Positions 35,514 through 43,923 of a stretch of 64,000 bases of DNA are shown here, one piece after another. The DNA is taken from positions 995,146 through 1,059,145 of the forward strand of contig NZ_JAHLQK010000001.1 in the NCBI RefSeq assembly GCF_018919215.1, read 5' to 3'. Source of the DNA: Alkaliphilus flagellatus. GTDB lineage: Bacteria; Bacillota; Clostridia; Peptostreptococcales; Natronincolaceae. The notes under the pieces were generated by a model that was not told the DNA's origin, did no database searches, and was given only the letters and a program-made list of their open reading frames with translations. Numbering within the stretch: the first letter of the stretch is position 1; each line of letters begins with the position of its first letter. The translations under genes were made by a program, and so were the position numbers.

Positions 35514-36504
35514 AATTAGTTTAGATAACTTAAGAAAAGACAAGGATTTTCTAGAAAGATTTGGTATAGAAGATAAGGAAGCATTTTCTATTTTAGGTCA
35601 GGGAGAATATAATATTAACTATATTTTTAATTCAAAAACTTATAATAAAAAATTAGTACTTAGAATAGCAACAGATAGTCAGATGGATCTAAATAACCAA
35701 ATTAGATATGAGTATGAAGCTTTAGAATTACTAAATAAAACTAATAGAACTCCGAGGCCCATTTATTGTGATGATAGAAAAGAACTAATACCTTATGGTT
35801 TTTTAGTTATGGAGTATCTTCCAGGAAAGCATTTGGACTATAAAAAAGATTTAAAATTTGCAGCAGAGGCTTTAGCAGATATTCACAATGAATCTATATC
35901 AAAAACTAATAATCTACTAAAACCAGAAAATCCAATAGAAGCCATCTATGAAGAATGTTTGAAGATGTTTGATAAATATAAACTATCAAAATATATGGAT
36001 ATAAATACTAAAGATAATATAGAATACTTACTAGAAAAGGGAAAAAATATAAAGACTATAGATATAGGAAATAGAACTATAATAAATACAGAGTTAAACT
36101 CAGGAAATTTCCTTATAAATGGAGAAAATAAAAACAATTACATAGTAGACTGGGAAAAGCCGTTATATGGATATCCAGCACAGGATTTAGGACATTTTTT
36201 AACACCTACAACAACATTTTGGAAAACAGATATTATTTTATCTAGAGAAGAAATCTATTTTTTTATAAAGGAGTATTGTAAAAATTCTAATCAATACAAA
36301 GATGAAAGAGAACTTTGGGATTCTGTAAAGAATTATCTATCTATGAATTGTCTAAGAGGCATAACTTGGTGTGCTATGGCCTATGTAGAGTATCAAGATC
36401 CAGACAAGCTTATATCAAATGACTATACCTATCAGAAAATTAAATCTTATTTGTCTAGTGGGTTTTTAGACATGATAAAGGAAGAGTATTTAAATGAATA
36501 TTAA
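35506..36504 (+). CDS. APH/choline-kinase-like phosphotransferase
   Basis: This 332-residue small-molecule kinase fold has an N-lobe FSILGQGEYNINYIF and KLVLRIAT with the ATP-binding lysine or arginine. The hinge is FLVMEYLPGKHLDY. The usual HGD catalytic loop is replaced by INTELNSGNFLI, and the metal-binding aspartate is in YIVDWEKPLYGYP. The loss of H-x-D in the loop (T-E-L-N here) means activity should not be assumed. It overlaps the genes on both sides by 8 and 11 bases. In context it may phosphorylate a sugar or nucleoside intermediate. Confidence 0.78.
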   Translation: MNRISLDNLRKDKDFLERFGIEDKEAFSILGQGEYNINYIFNSKTYNKKLVLRIATDSQMDLNNQIRYEYEALELLNKTNRTPRPIYCDDRKELIPYGFLVMEYLPGKHLDYKKDLKFAAEALADIHNESISKTNNLLKPENPIEAIYEECLKMFDKYKLSKYMDINTKDNIEYLLEKGKNIKTIDIGNRTIINTELNSGNFLINGENKNNYIVDWEKPLYGYPAQDLGHFLTPTTTFWKTDIILSREEIYFFIKEYCKNSNQYKDERELWDSVKNYLSMNCLRGITWCAMAYVEYQDPDKLISNDYTYQKIKSYLSSGFLDMIKEEYLNEY

Positions 36505-37183
36505 ATTAGACAAGAAAATTTCAATTATTGTTCCAGTATATAATGAAGCCCTTACAATAAATAAATTAATAGATAATTTAAAGCAGTTTAAAGATCATTG
36601 CGAAATTATATTTGTAGATGGTGGAAGTAATGATGGAACTAATAGAATAATTGAAGAAAAACATAGAATTGTCTACTCTCCCAAAAAAGGTCGATCTCAT
36701 CAAATGAACTATGGAGCAACACTCGCAAAGGGGGATATACTTTTATTTTTACATGCCGATAGTTTTTTGCCTAGTGATGCTCTAAACCAAATCCACAGAA
36801 TAATTAGCCAAGGACATAAAGTTGGTTGTTTTAAATTAAGATTTAATAGTAGAAGTATTCTTATGAAATTATGTGGTTTTATGTCCAATCTAAGAGTTAG
36901 ACTAAGAAATATAGCCTTTGGCGATCAAGGAATATTTATAGATAGAAGTTATTTCTATGAATTGGGAGGATTTGCACAGATACCCCTTATGGAAGACTAC
37001 CAATTGTCAATGGATATAAAAGCTGATGGGGAGAAAATAGCTCTAGCAAAAACAACAATTGAAACCTCAGAAAGACGATTTGTAAAAAAAGGTAGACTTA
37101 TGACAATGGCAAGAATGCAAAGACTACAATATATGTATAGAAAAGGAGAAGATATTGAAGTAATTGCAGATCTATACAAATAG
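36494..37183 (+). CDS. TIGR04283 family glycosyltransferase (selenodomain-associated transferase 2 type)
   Basis: This 229-residue GT-A family 2 glycosyltransferase has ISIIVPVYNEALTINKLI, VDGGSNDGT, LFLHADSFLP (the DxD-like HAD) and FGDQGIFIDRSYFYELGGFA with MEDYQLSMDI for acceptor binding. TIGR04283 proteins normally accompany TIGR04282 proteins, exactly as here. The donor and acceptor sugars are unknown. It starts inside the kinase-like gene (11-base overlap). Confidence 0.9.
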   Translation: MNIKLDKKISIIVPVYNEALTINKLIDNLKQFKDHCEIIFVDGGSNDGTNRIIEEKHRIVYSPKKGRSHQMNYGATLAKGDILLFLHADSFLPSDALNQIHRIISQGHKVGCFKLRFNSRSILMKLCGFMSNLRVRLRNIAFGDQGIFIDRSYFYELGGFAQIPLMEDYQLSMDIKADGEKIALAKTTIETSERRFVKKGRLMTMARMQRLQYMYRKGEDIEVIADLYK

Positions 37184-37199
37184 GAAAGTGAGTGATACT

Positions 37200-38063
37200 A
37201 TGGCTAGAAAAATAATAATAGATTGTGATAATACTTTTTCCATAGATGGTTGTGATATAGATGACGGTCTTGCAATCATATATACTTTAGCTCAAGAGGA
37301 CACAGAAGTCTTAGGGATAAATACAACATTTGGAAACAATAAAGTGGATATTGTATATCCAAACACAATTTCTTTTATGAAAAATATTGGATATTCACAA
37401 ATTCCAGTTTATAAAGGTTCAGAGGATTCTTATAAAGATAATGAAGCTGCAAAATTTCTAGTAGAGATGGCAGATAAGTATAATGGAGAATTATCTATAC
37501 TGGCAACAGGCTCTTTAACGAATTTATACCATGCTTGGCAGATAGATAATAATTTTTATGAAAAAATAAAAGATATTTCATTAATGGGTGGGATAACTGA
37601 ACCATTAATAATAAACAATAAAATTTTAAATGAATTAAATTTTTCTTGTAATTATAAAGCAGCCCTAAATGTATTAGAATATGGAAAAAATATTATTATA
37701 GCTACAGGAAATACTTGTTTAGACGGATTTTTTACTAGAGAAAGATTTAATAAACTAAAAGAGGGAAATGATTTTGAAAGATGGCTCTTTGCTGAGAGTC
37801 AATATTGGTTTGATAGAGAGCAAAAAGTCTTTGAAAATAAAGGAATATATATTTGGGATATATTAGCCGCAGCAGCCCTTTTAAATCCACATTTATTTAT
37901 AGAAAACACTATAGATATTGCTCCAGATGAGGAAGGTATGAAAAAAGGCTTGCTACTTGGAAAAGGAAAGATGAGGAAAGTTATTATACCAAAAATAAGA
38001 GATATAGATGAATACATAGAACATGTATATGAACAATATAAGATTTTTGGAGAAAAACACTAA
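37200..38063 (+). CDS. Nucleoside hydrolase (IunH-like subfamily)
   Basis: The 287 residues begin KIIIDCDNTFSIDGCDIDDG. The calcium-binding aspartate cluster is normally DxDxxxDD, so here the two halves are separated by six extra residues, a subfamily feature. ATGSLTNLYHAW is a later hallmark, followed by the C-terminal GIYIWDILAAAALLNPHLF. The family splits the N-glycosidic bond of ribonucleosides. AGGAAAGTGAGTGATACT places the start at this ATG, 36 bases inside the longest frame. It is last in the operon; the ABC importer facing it may supply its substrate. Confidence 0.87.
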   Translation: MARKIIIDCDNTFSIDGCDIDDGLAIIYTLAQEDTEVLGINTTFGNNKVDIVYPNTISFMKNIGYSQIPVYKGSEDSYKDNEAAKFLVEMADKYNGELSILATGSLTNLYHAWQIDNNFYEKIKDISLMGGITEPLIINNKILNELNFSCNYKAALNVLEYGKNIIIATGNTCLDGFFTRERFNKLKEGNDFERWLFAESQYWFDREQKVFENKGIYIWDILAAAALLNPHLFIENTIDIAPDEEGMKKGLLLGKGKMRKVIIPKIRDIDEYIEHVYEQYKIFGEKH

Positions 38064-38073
38064 TTTAAAACTT

Positions 38074-38118
38074 AAAGATAAGCCTATTATTCACGTATGA
38101 AAATAAGCTTATCTTTTT
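38074..38118. terminator. Bidirectional terminator between convergent operons
   Basis: AAAGATAAGC (38074-38083) pairs with GCTTATCTTT (38107-38116), followed by TT. The right arm lies inside the last codons of the minus-strand ATPase gene; only 23 bases separate the two stop codons. Confidence 0.7.
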
Positions 38119-39103
38119 CTAATTCTATATTAACCCTATCCCCCTCTACAATATCCACAGAGTCTGGGACAATACTTTCTAATCCTAAATTGCTACTAGT
38201 ATTATTTAGCTTAAGTAAATAATTATCACCTTGATATACTTTCTCTATTACTTCGAAATTACTATTATCATCTTTATTTACTTTTACTGCTAATGGTCTT
38301 ATAAGGCATTTGTACTTTCCATTTTCTTTATTTATATTGAAGTTAAATAAATCGCTAATAAATTTATTATTTATTATTTCTCCATGAATATATGCTCCTT
38401 CTAAAAAATAATCAGCTACTATGGTATTTACAGGATTTTTAAATATATTCTCTGGTGTATCATATTGCTCTATATGACCATTATGCATAAAAGCTATTCT
38501 ATCAGACATAGTAAGGGCTTCTTCTTGGTCGTGAGTTACAAGTATGGTGGTTATCTTATATTCTCTTTGTAGCTTTAAAACTAACTCTCTCATATCTTTT
38601 CTCAAATTAATATCAAGACTAGAGAAAGGTTCGTCTAAAAGCAATACGATCGGTTTTGCGGCAAGTGCACGGGCTAGAGCAACTCGTTGCATTTGTCCAC
38701 CAGACATTTTATTAACATGTCTATCTTCATAACCTTCTAATTTAACTTTCTTAAGCAATTCTATTGCTTCTTTTCTACGTTGACTTTTATGAATACAAAG
38801 CATTTTTAGGGGAAAGCTTATATTTTCTAAAACTGTCATATGTGGAAATAATCTAAAATCTTGAAAAACAATAACTGTCCTTCTTCTGTAAGCTGGTATT
38901 TTATCTGCTATGTTTCCACCTAATAATATTGAGCCTTCACTTTGCTTTATTATTCCTGCTATTGTTTTTAACATAGTGCTTTTTCCACATCCTGAAGCAC
39001 CTAAAAGTGAGATAAATTCCCCATTTTCAACTTTTAAATTTATAGATTTTAGTATTTTTTTATTAGATAATGTGACAGATATATTTTTTAGTTCTAATTC
39101 CAA
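38087..39103 (-). CDS. ABC transporter ATP-binding protein (YnjD/PotA-like)
   Basis: The 338-residue ATPase has Walker A LLGASGCGKST near residue 38, Q-loop VFQDFRLFPHM, signature MSGGQMQRVALARALA, Walker B IVLLLDEPFSSLD and H-loop LVTHDQEEAL. A C-terminal TOBE-like domain of ~110 residues (CLIRPLAVKV) places it in the polyamine/iron/spermidine class. The start is TTG with GGGAGGGGGAATATAA upstream. It is last in the four-gene importer operon (binding protein, two permeases, ATPase). Confidence 0.92.
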   Translation of the reverse strand: MELELKNISVTLSNKKILKSINLKVENGEFISLLGASGCGKSTMLKTIAGIIKQSEGSILLGGNIADKIPAYRRRTVIVFQDFRLFPHMTVLENISFPLKMLCIHKSQRRKEAIELLKKVKLEGYEDRHVNKMSGGQMQRVALARALAAKPIVLLLDEPFSSLDINLRKDMRELVLKLQREYKITTILVTHDQEEALTMSDRIAFMHNGHIEQYDTPENIFKNPVNTIVADYFLEGAYIHGEIINNKFISDLFNFNINKENGKYKCLIRPLAVKVNKDDNSNFEVIEKVYQGDNYLLKLNNTSSNLGLESIVPDSVDIVEGDRVNIELEKDKLIFIRE

Positions 39104-39916
39104 TTATATTCCCCCTCCCTTATTTTGATATGGTAATCTTTTTATAATTCTATCTATTATTACAAAAACTGAAAGTGTAGATATTACAAATACTAGGGCA
39201 TAGGCAGAACCTAGGGAACGGTCTCCTTTTGCTATAAATGGCACCATAAGTACACTGATTGTTTTAACTCTTCCTCCACCTATTAATAAAGTTAAGAAAT
39301 ACTGGCTAAATGAGGCGATATAAGCCATGCTAATACTTGCCATTATTCCTGGTGTAAGTAGTGGTAATGTAATATATATAAATGATTTCAAAGGAGACGC
39401 TCCTAATACATAAGCTTGCAGCTTCATTTGTTCTCCTATAGATTCTGTTAAATCTCTCATTATATTTATAGAATAAGGCAGAGTATATATCAAATGAACT
39501 ATTATAACTCCTAATACTGTATCAGAGAGTGACATCTTTATAAATACTACATGTATGCCCATAGCAAATACAGTTCCAGGCACTAGAATTGGTGCAATGC
39601 TCAAAAAATCTATTAGACTTTTTCCTACAAAATCGTATAAAGTTAATGCTCTAGCAGTCATTGTACCTACAATAGCTGATAAAATTGCTACAGATAATGA
39701 TAATAATATACTTGAAAATAGAGTTTGAAAGACTTTTGTATGAGGTGCAAATATCTCCTTAATAGCCCTAAATGAATAAGTTTCTGGCAGCAAATTTGGC
39801 CAAGGCCATCTACTAGTAAAAGTCCAAAAAAGAAGTATTACCATAGGTGCTAGTATTGTAAATAAAACAAGATATAAGAAAAGCTTCAATAGTTTATTTG
39901 AATTAATATCTTTCAT
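39104..39916 (-). CDS. ABC transporter permease (YnjC C-half/PotC-like)
   Basis: This 270-residue membrane protein has six hydrophobic segments and the permease EAA-like loop LQAYVLGASPLKSFIYITLP. AAAGGTGATATTC directs the start to this ATG; a GTG 9 bases upstream lies in the site. It overlaps the other permease by 14 bases and abuts the ATPase gene. In E. coli YnjC the two halves are fused; here they are separate genes. Confidence 0.9.
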   Translation of the reverse strand: MKDINSNKLLKLFLYLVLFTILAPMVILLFWTFTSRWPWPNLLPETYSFRAIKEIFAPHTKVFQTLFSSILLSLSVAILSAIVGTMTARALTLYDFVGKSLIDFLSIAPILVPGTVFAMGIHVVFIKMSLSDTVLGVIIVHLIYTLPYSINIMRDLTESIGEQMKLQAYVLGASPLKSFIYITLPLLTPGIMASISMAYIASFSQYFLTLLIGGGRVKTISVLMVPFIAKGDRSLGSAYALVFVISTLSVFVIIDRIIKRLPYQNKGGGI

Positions 39917-40775
39917 GAATATCACCTTTAATTTTGTTCTTTTTAGTTGCTAAATAATATAGTCCCGCCATTGTCCAGGTTATTATTAGTATTAATCCAT
40001 TCATAGCCATAGCATAAGGTCTATGGCGTAAATCAGGATGGATATATTCAATATGAGCTTGTACAGGTAATGCCTTTGGAACAGTTGCTCCCAATAAAAA
40101 TGGTAAATCATAAGCGCCAAAGGAAAACATTAAAATAATCAAGAAAGCTTTTCTTATAGCAGGCATACTTAGAGGTAGAGTTATATAAAAGAAAGTCTTT
40201 AATTTAGATGCACCTAAGTTTTCAGAAGCTTCTCCCAAAGTCTTATTTACACTAGACATTAGAGCTAAGCTAAAGTATGCAACAAAGGGTACTTCTTTCC
40301 ACATATAGCCTAAGATAATACCAAGGTTATTTTTTGTATATAATAGCAATGGAAAATCTCTTTGTGCATTTATTAATCCTAACTTATAAAAAAACCTAGC
40401 AAGCAAACCATTTTGAGAGAGTATACTTATTGAAAATAACGCTACTATAGTATGAGGTATAAGTATAGCTAGTTTGATTACTTGAAGTACTTTACCCTCA
40501 GTATGTCCTGTATATACTAATGCAACTGTAAGCATGATACCTAAAATCACTGATAATACAGAGGATATAATAGATATTTGTAAACTTACCTTTAAGGAAT
40601 CAAGGAAGATAGGACTATTAAGCATTTCAATATAATAATCTAAAGTTATATTTGTAAGATTAAAAGCTGGAATGTACCCAAAGCTTTGAATTATTCCATT
40701 TGCAACGCCAAATATAAAAAGAACACCCAATAATACTATGGGCATTATAAGTATATAGGGTGTTTTTTTATTCAT
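39903..40775 (-). CDS. ABC transporter permease (YnjC N-half/PotB-like)
   Basis: The 290 residues have six membrane segments and the EAA-like loop LGEASENLGASKLKTFFYIT near residue 190. It pairs with the downstream permease to form the channel. TTAGGAGTGAAAAATT precedes the ATG. The gene lies 38 bases after the binding-protein gene. Confidence 0.9.
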   Translation of the reverse strand: MNKKTPYILIMPIVLLGVLFIFGVANGIIQSFGYIPAFNLTNITLDYYIEMLNSPIFLDSLKVSLQISIISSVLSVILGIMLTVALVYTGHTEGKVLQVIKLAILIPHTIVALFSISILSQNGLLARFFYKLGLINAQRDFPLLLYTKNNLGIILGYMWKEVPFVAYFSLALMSSVNKTLGEASENLGASKLKTFFYITLPLSMPAIRKAFLIILMFSFGAYDLPFLLGATVPKALPVQAHIEYIHPDLRHRPYAMAMNGLILIITWTMAGLYYLATKKNKIKGDIHERY

Positions 40776-40813
40776 AATTTTTCACTCCTAATAATTTTAA
40801 AAAACTACTACTG

Positions 40814-42091
40814 TTATTTACCAACCACTTCTTCTAACCAAAGTTGTTCTATTATAGGAACGATGTTAGCTGGCATTTCTGGTAAACGCTTACTAAGAAG
40901 TTCATCCTGTGGTAAAGCTCCCTTTCCTATATCAATATTGTCAAATCTAGCTTTTTCTTCATCAGTTAATTTGTCATAAGAAACTACTGGTAATGATCTT
41001 AACTCTTTAAATTGAGTAGCTTGTATCTCAGCTGAAATAATTTCGTTAATTGCTACCATAGCTGCAGCCTTATTAGGTGAGTTATTAGCTATAGCTATAT
41101 AATTCGTATTTCCTACTGTACCTTTGTCAAATAAGAAAGTTTGTACAGTATCGTTATATATGCCTTTTTCAATACCTACAGCTGCTGAGTATGAGCCATA
41201 ACTCATAGTCATTACCAATTCACCATCTTCAAACATATTATCAACTTCTCCTGAAGTTGCAGGGAAGGTTTTTCCTTGGTTCCATAGATATTTATTCAGC
41301 TCCCTTAAATATTCTAAGGCAGGCTCTATTGCTTCTTTAACTACTTCTTTATTTGCTTCCATGTCTAAGAATTGTTCATGTCCAACTATATCGTAGATTA
41401 ATGTTCTTACAAAAGCACTTCCTGTAAAATCAGGTAATGCAGGATAAGTTATTCTGCCTTCATACTTTTTAGCATATTCCATGAATTCTTCTGCATTTCT
41501 TGGTGTTTCTTCAGTAATAGCACTATCATTAATAAATACCATTTGTGCTTTACCATATGGTGCTTCATAACCTTCTATTGGAAATCCAAAGTCATATTTA
41601 ACTTCTACATCATCACCATCTATGTATTTCTCAAAATTAGGTAACTGTTCTGCAAAAGATCCAAATAATAAATCATTTTCTTTAGCAGAATAGAAATTCT
41701 CTCCATTTATCCATATCATATCAATGGTTCCCTCTTTTAAACCAGCTTGCTTTTCACCTGCTAACTTAGCTAATATATTGTCGATATCCATTCCAACAAC
41801 TTCTAAGGTAATATCATATTTTTCTTTTAGTACAGGAGCAACAGTTTGGTTTAACCATCTATTTCTATCTTCGTCTCCACCCCAACCATAAAAGTTAACA
41901 GTAGATCCCTTAGCTTCTTCAAGTATCTTATCAAAATCTGTATTTGGGTCAAATTCTTCAGATGTTATATTTTCGTCATTATTTATAGGAATGTCAGTTG
42001 TGCCTTTCTCACCACTACAACCTGTAATTAAAAATAAGGCCATAACAATTGTTAATAATAATGCTAATCTTTTCAAATTCATTTTTATCAT
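40814..42091 (-). CDS. ABC transporter substrate-binding lipoprotein (YnjB-like)
   Basis: The 425 residues have the lipoprotein signal LTIVMALFLITGC, then a family 1/6-type binding protein. The segment STVNFYGWGGDEDRNRWLNQ with MDIDNILAKLAGEKQAG and IDMIWINGENFYSAKENDLL is characteristic of the YnjB group (COG4134 type), whose ligand is not known. TATAGGGAGGAAAAA places the start here, 36 bases inside the longest frame. It is first in the importer operon, and no regulator gene lies next to it. Confidence 0.9.
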   Translation of the reverse strand: MIKMNLKRLALLLTIVMALFLITGCSGEKGTTDIPINNDENITSEEFDPNTDFDKILEEAKGSTVNFYGWGGDEDRNRWLNQTVAPVLKEKYDITLEVVGMDIDNILAKLAGEKQAGLKEGTIDMIWINGENFYSAKENDLLFGSFAEQLPNFEKYIDGDDVEVKYDFGFPIEGYEAPYGKAQMVFINDSAITEETPRNAEEFMEYAKKYEGRITYPALPDFTGSAFVRTLIYDIVGHEQFLDMEANKEVVKEAIEPALEYLRELNKYLWNQGKTFPATSGEVDNMFEDGELVMTMSYGSYSAAVGIEKGIYNDTVQTFLFDKGTVGNTNYIAIANNSPNKAAAMVAINEIISAEIQATQFKELRSLPVVSYDKLTDEEKARFDNIDIGKGALPQDELLSKRLPEMPANIVPIIEQLWLEEVVGK

Positions 42092-42289
42092 TTTTTCCTC
42101 CCTATATTTGACAATATTTTTGAACATAACAATTATAACATATAATATACTGTCGATTATTGGATTTATAATAATATTTTTCTATAATAGCTGTATGCTT
42201 TATCGATAATATTTATAATGTGTCAACCACTTGCTACCCATCCAAAAGTTGTAGGGAACTATAGGAAAGATTACTATAGAAATTAATAA

Positions 42290-42313
42290 AGCAGGAGAAA
42301 CGATTCTCCTGCT
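42290..42313. terminator. GC-rich hairpin upstream of the importer operon
   Basis: AGCAGGAGAA (42290-42299) and TTCTCCTGCT (42304-42313) form a perfect 10-bp stem with a 4-base loop. T runs on either side are weak and no gene obviously ends here, so it may be a relic terminator or a regulatory hairpin. Confidence 0.5.
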
Positions 42314-42349
42314 CTAGATAATATTTTTTAGATAAACTTTCTGCCACCA

Positions 42350-42435
42350 TTTTGCCACCGGTCCACAAATTTTATAAAAATATGCTTAGTTTTGATAAAA
42401 TACTACTATGTTCGTAAACCTGTATTTTTCAATAC
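42350..42435 (+). repeat. 86-bp direct repeat A, right copy
   Basis: It matches 28314-28399 with about four differences and has the same orientation. Here the final arm TATTTTTCAATAC (42423-42435) is completed by GTATTGAAAAATA (42452-42464), giving a 13-bp hairpin followed by GCCGTTTTT. This copy therefore looks like the fuller form. Confidence 0.85.
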
Positions 42436-42479
42436 ATTAAGATGCAGCAAAGTATTGAAAAATAGCCGTTTTTATTAAT

Positions 42480-42507
42480 ACAGAACTCGGCTTATAGATT
42501 TGCTCAC
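42480..42507 (+). repeat. Second copy of the rnpB 3' end (att-like)
   Basis: ACAGAACTCGGCTTATAGA (42480-42498) is identical to 28247-28265 and is followed by TTTGCTCAC in place of CTTAGTCAC. No other part of RNase P RNA is present nearby. GATTTGCTCAC (42497-42507) can pair along its full length with the rnpB 5' strand GTGAGTAAGTC when two G-U wobbles are allowed, whereas the present rnpB 3' strand has a G-G clash. Confidence 0.75.
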
Positions 42508-42521
42508 TTTAAATATTAATT

Positions 42522-42549
42522 ACACTAGCTTAAGAGCTGGTGTTTTTTA
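42522..42549 (+). terminator. Terminator behind the rnpB-tail copy
   Basis: ACACTAGCT (42522-42530) pairs with AGCTGGTGT (42535-42543) with one wobble, then TTTTT. It stands in the same place relative to the rnpB tail as the real rnpB terminator but differs in sequence. Confidence 0.75.
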
Positions 42550-42594
42550 TTGTTTTATTATATTTACTAAAAATTATATGATTGTAGTTCAATT

Positions 42595-42623
42595 TTGAGA
42601 TTATAATTTTTATATGGTACAAT
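42595..42623 (+). promoter_or_regulatory. Promoter of the LUD-domain gene
   Basis: TTGAGA (42595-42600) and TACAAT (42618-42623) are 17 bases apart, 27 bases before the start codon. Confidence 0.7.
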
Positions 42624-42649
42624 AGTATAAAAATGGAGAGTGAAAAACA

Positions 42650-43291
42650 ATGGATTCAAACGCTAAATTTATTGTAGATGCTAGAGTACAAAGAACCATA
42701 AAAAAATTAGAAAAGAACAATATGAGTGGATATTATGTAGAAACAGGAAAGGAAGCTTTGGAAAAAATTAAAGAGTTAGTAGAAGAAGGAAGCTTAGTAG
42801 GAATCGGAGGTTCTATGACACTTTTTGAAATAGGTGCTATTGATCTTCTTAGGAAGGGCAATTATAAACTTTTAGATAGATATAAAGAAGGTATAACTCC
42901 TACAGATATGAAGGAAATTTTTAGACAGAGTTTTTTTGCTAATACATATTTAACAAGCAGTAATGCTATTACTGAAAATGGCGAACTTTATAATGTAGAT
43001 GGAAATGGGAACAGAGTAGCGGCCATGCTATATGGACCAGATCAAGTTATAGTAGTAGTAGGAATCAATAAGTTAGTAAAAAATATAGAGCAGGCTATTT
43101 CAAGAGTTGAGGAGACAGCAGCCCCTGCTAATAATATAAGGCTTCACAAAAATAATCCTTGTACAAAGGTAGGGCATTGCATGGATTGCAAAATCGAGGG
43201 TAGAATCTGTAATGAATATACAGTAATTAAGAGACAGAGTGCTAAAGGAAGGATTCATGTAATCATTGTTAATAAGGAGTTAGGTTATTGA
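42650..43291 (+). CDS. LUD-domain (lactate utilisation/DUF162) protein
   Basis: This 213-residue protein has the LUD fold signature EEGSLVGIGGSMTLFEIGAI and VAAMLYGPDQVIVVVGINKL. The C-terminal part has four clustered cysteines (NPCTKVGHCMDCKIEGRIC) that may bind metal or an Fe-S cluster. Related stand-alone proteins are widespread in Clostridia and distinct from the LutABC operon; LutA and LutB are absent here. The start follows TGGAGAGTGAAAAACA. Confidence 0.85.
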   Translation: MDSNAKFIVDARVQRTIKKLEKNNMSGYYVETGKEALEKIKELVEEGSLVGIGGSMTLFEIGAIDLLRKGNYKLLDRYKEGITPTDMKEIFRQSFFANTYLTSSNAITENGELYNVDGNGNRVAAMLYGPDQVIVVVGINKLVKNIEQAISRVEETAAPANNIRLHKNNPCTKVGHCMDCKIEGRICNEYTVIKRQSAKGRIHVIIVNKELGY

Positions 43292-43390
43292 TTATATTAT
43301 TGAAAATTTAGACTTGTAGTTTTTTTATAGAGTTCTAATAAAAGAATGGTTTTAAGATTCGTAATATATAAGAATAAAGATAATAGAAAG

Positions 43391-43424
43391 AAAAAATTCA
43401 CTAAATCATTAGTGAGTTTTTTCT
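43391..43424 (+). terminator. Rho-independent terminator
   Basis: AAAAAATTCACTAA (43391-43404) pairs with TTAGTGAGTTTTTT (43409-43422). It ends the LUD-domain transcript about 100 bases after its stop. Confidence 0.75.
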
Positions 43425-43549
43425 TTTCTCCTATTAATGCAAGGTACTAATTTAAAACAATAACTATATTATCTTATCCAAATTAATGAGTAGTATACTT
43501 TAAATTATTATCAGAACGTATGATATATAATGATTTATATTTCAACCTA

Positions 43550-43578
43550 TTGACATATGGAACACAAAAGTTTATTAT
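43550..43578 (+). promoter_or_regulatory. Promoter of the small gene and mscL
   Basis: TTGACA (43550-43555) and TATTAT (43573-43578) are 17 bases apart, 46 bases before the next start codon. Confidence 0.75.
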
Positions 43579-43623
43579 CTTAATTATGTAAAAGATAAAC
43601 TGATATTATCAGGAGGTTTTTAA

Positions 43624-43890
43624 ATGAGATTACAGGAATTAGTGGAAGAAATACAACAAGACTTAGAAGAAGGTAAGTTGAATTTTATTATTTATCAAGA
43701 GGGAAGACAGTGGAAATATGAAAAGTATGATAATTATGGTGATAAAATAAATGAAGAGGCAGAAAAGAGATATTTCACTATAAAATATAGAATAGATGAT
43801 GAAGCGATAATTGTGAATGGAAAAAAAGATTTTATATCTTATGATTTAAAATATATACAGAAACGAATAAAAGATTTAATAAGAGGATAA
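43624..43890 (+). CDS. Small hypothetical soluble protein
   Basis: The 88 residues (MRLQELVEEIQQDLEEGKLN ... IIVNGKKDFISYDLKYIQKR) have mixed alpha-beta character with no membrane segment or cysteine. I do not recognise the family. TCAGGAGGTTTTTAA and a strong upstream promoter support expression. mscL follows 33 bases later, so the two are probably co-transcribed. Confidence 0.75.
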   Translation: MRLQELVEEIQQDLEEGKLNFIIYQEGRQWKYEKYDNYGDKINEEAEKRYFTIKYRIDDEAIIVNGKKDFISYDLKYIQKRIKDLIRG

Positions 43891-43923
43891 AACAAATAAA
43901 ATTATTATAAAGAGGGGATTTTC

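Noticed and set aside
42650..43291. LutC of a lactate oxidation operon
   Set aside because: LutA and LutB partners are absent, and the protein has the extra cysteine cluster of the stand-alone LUD group.
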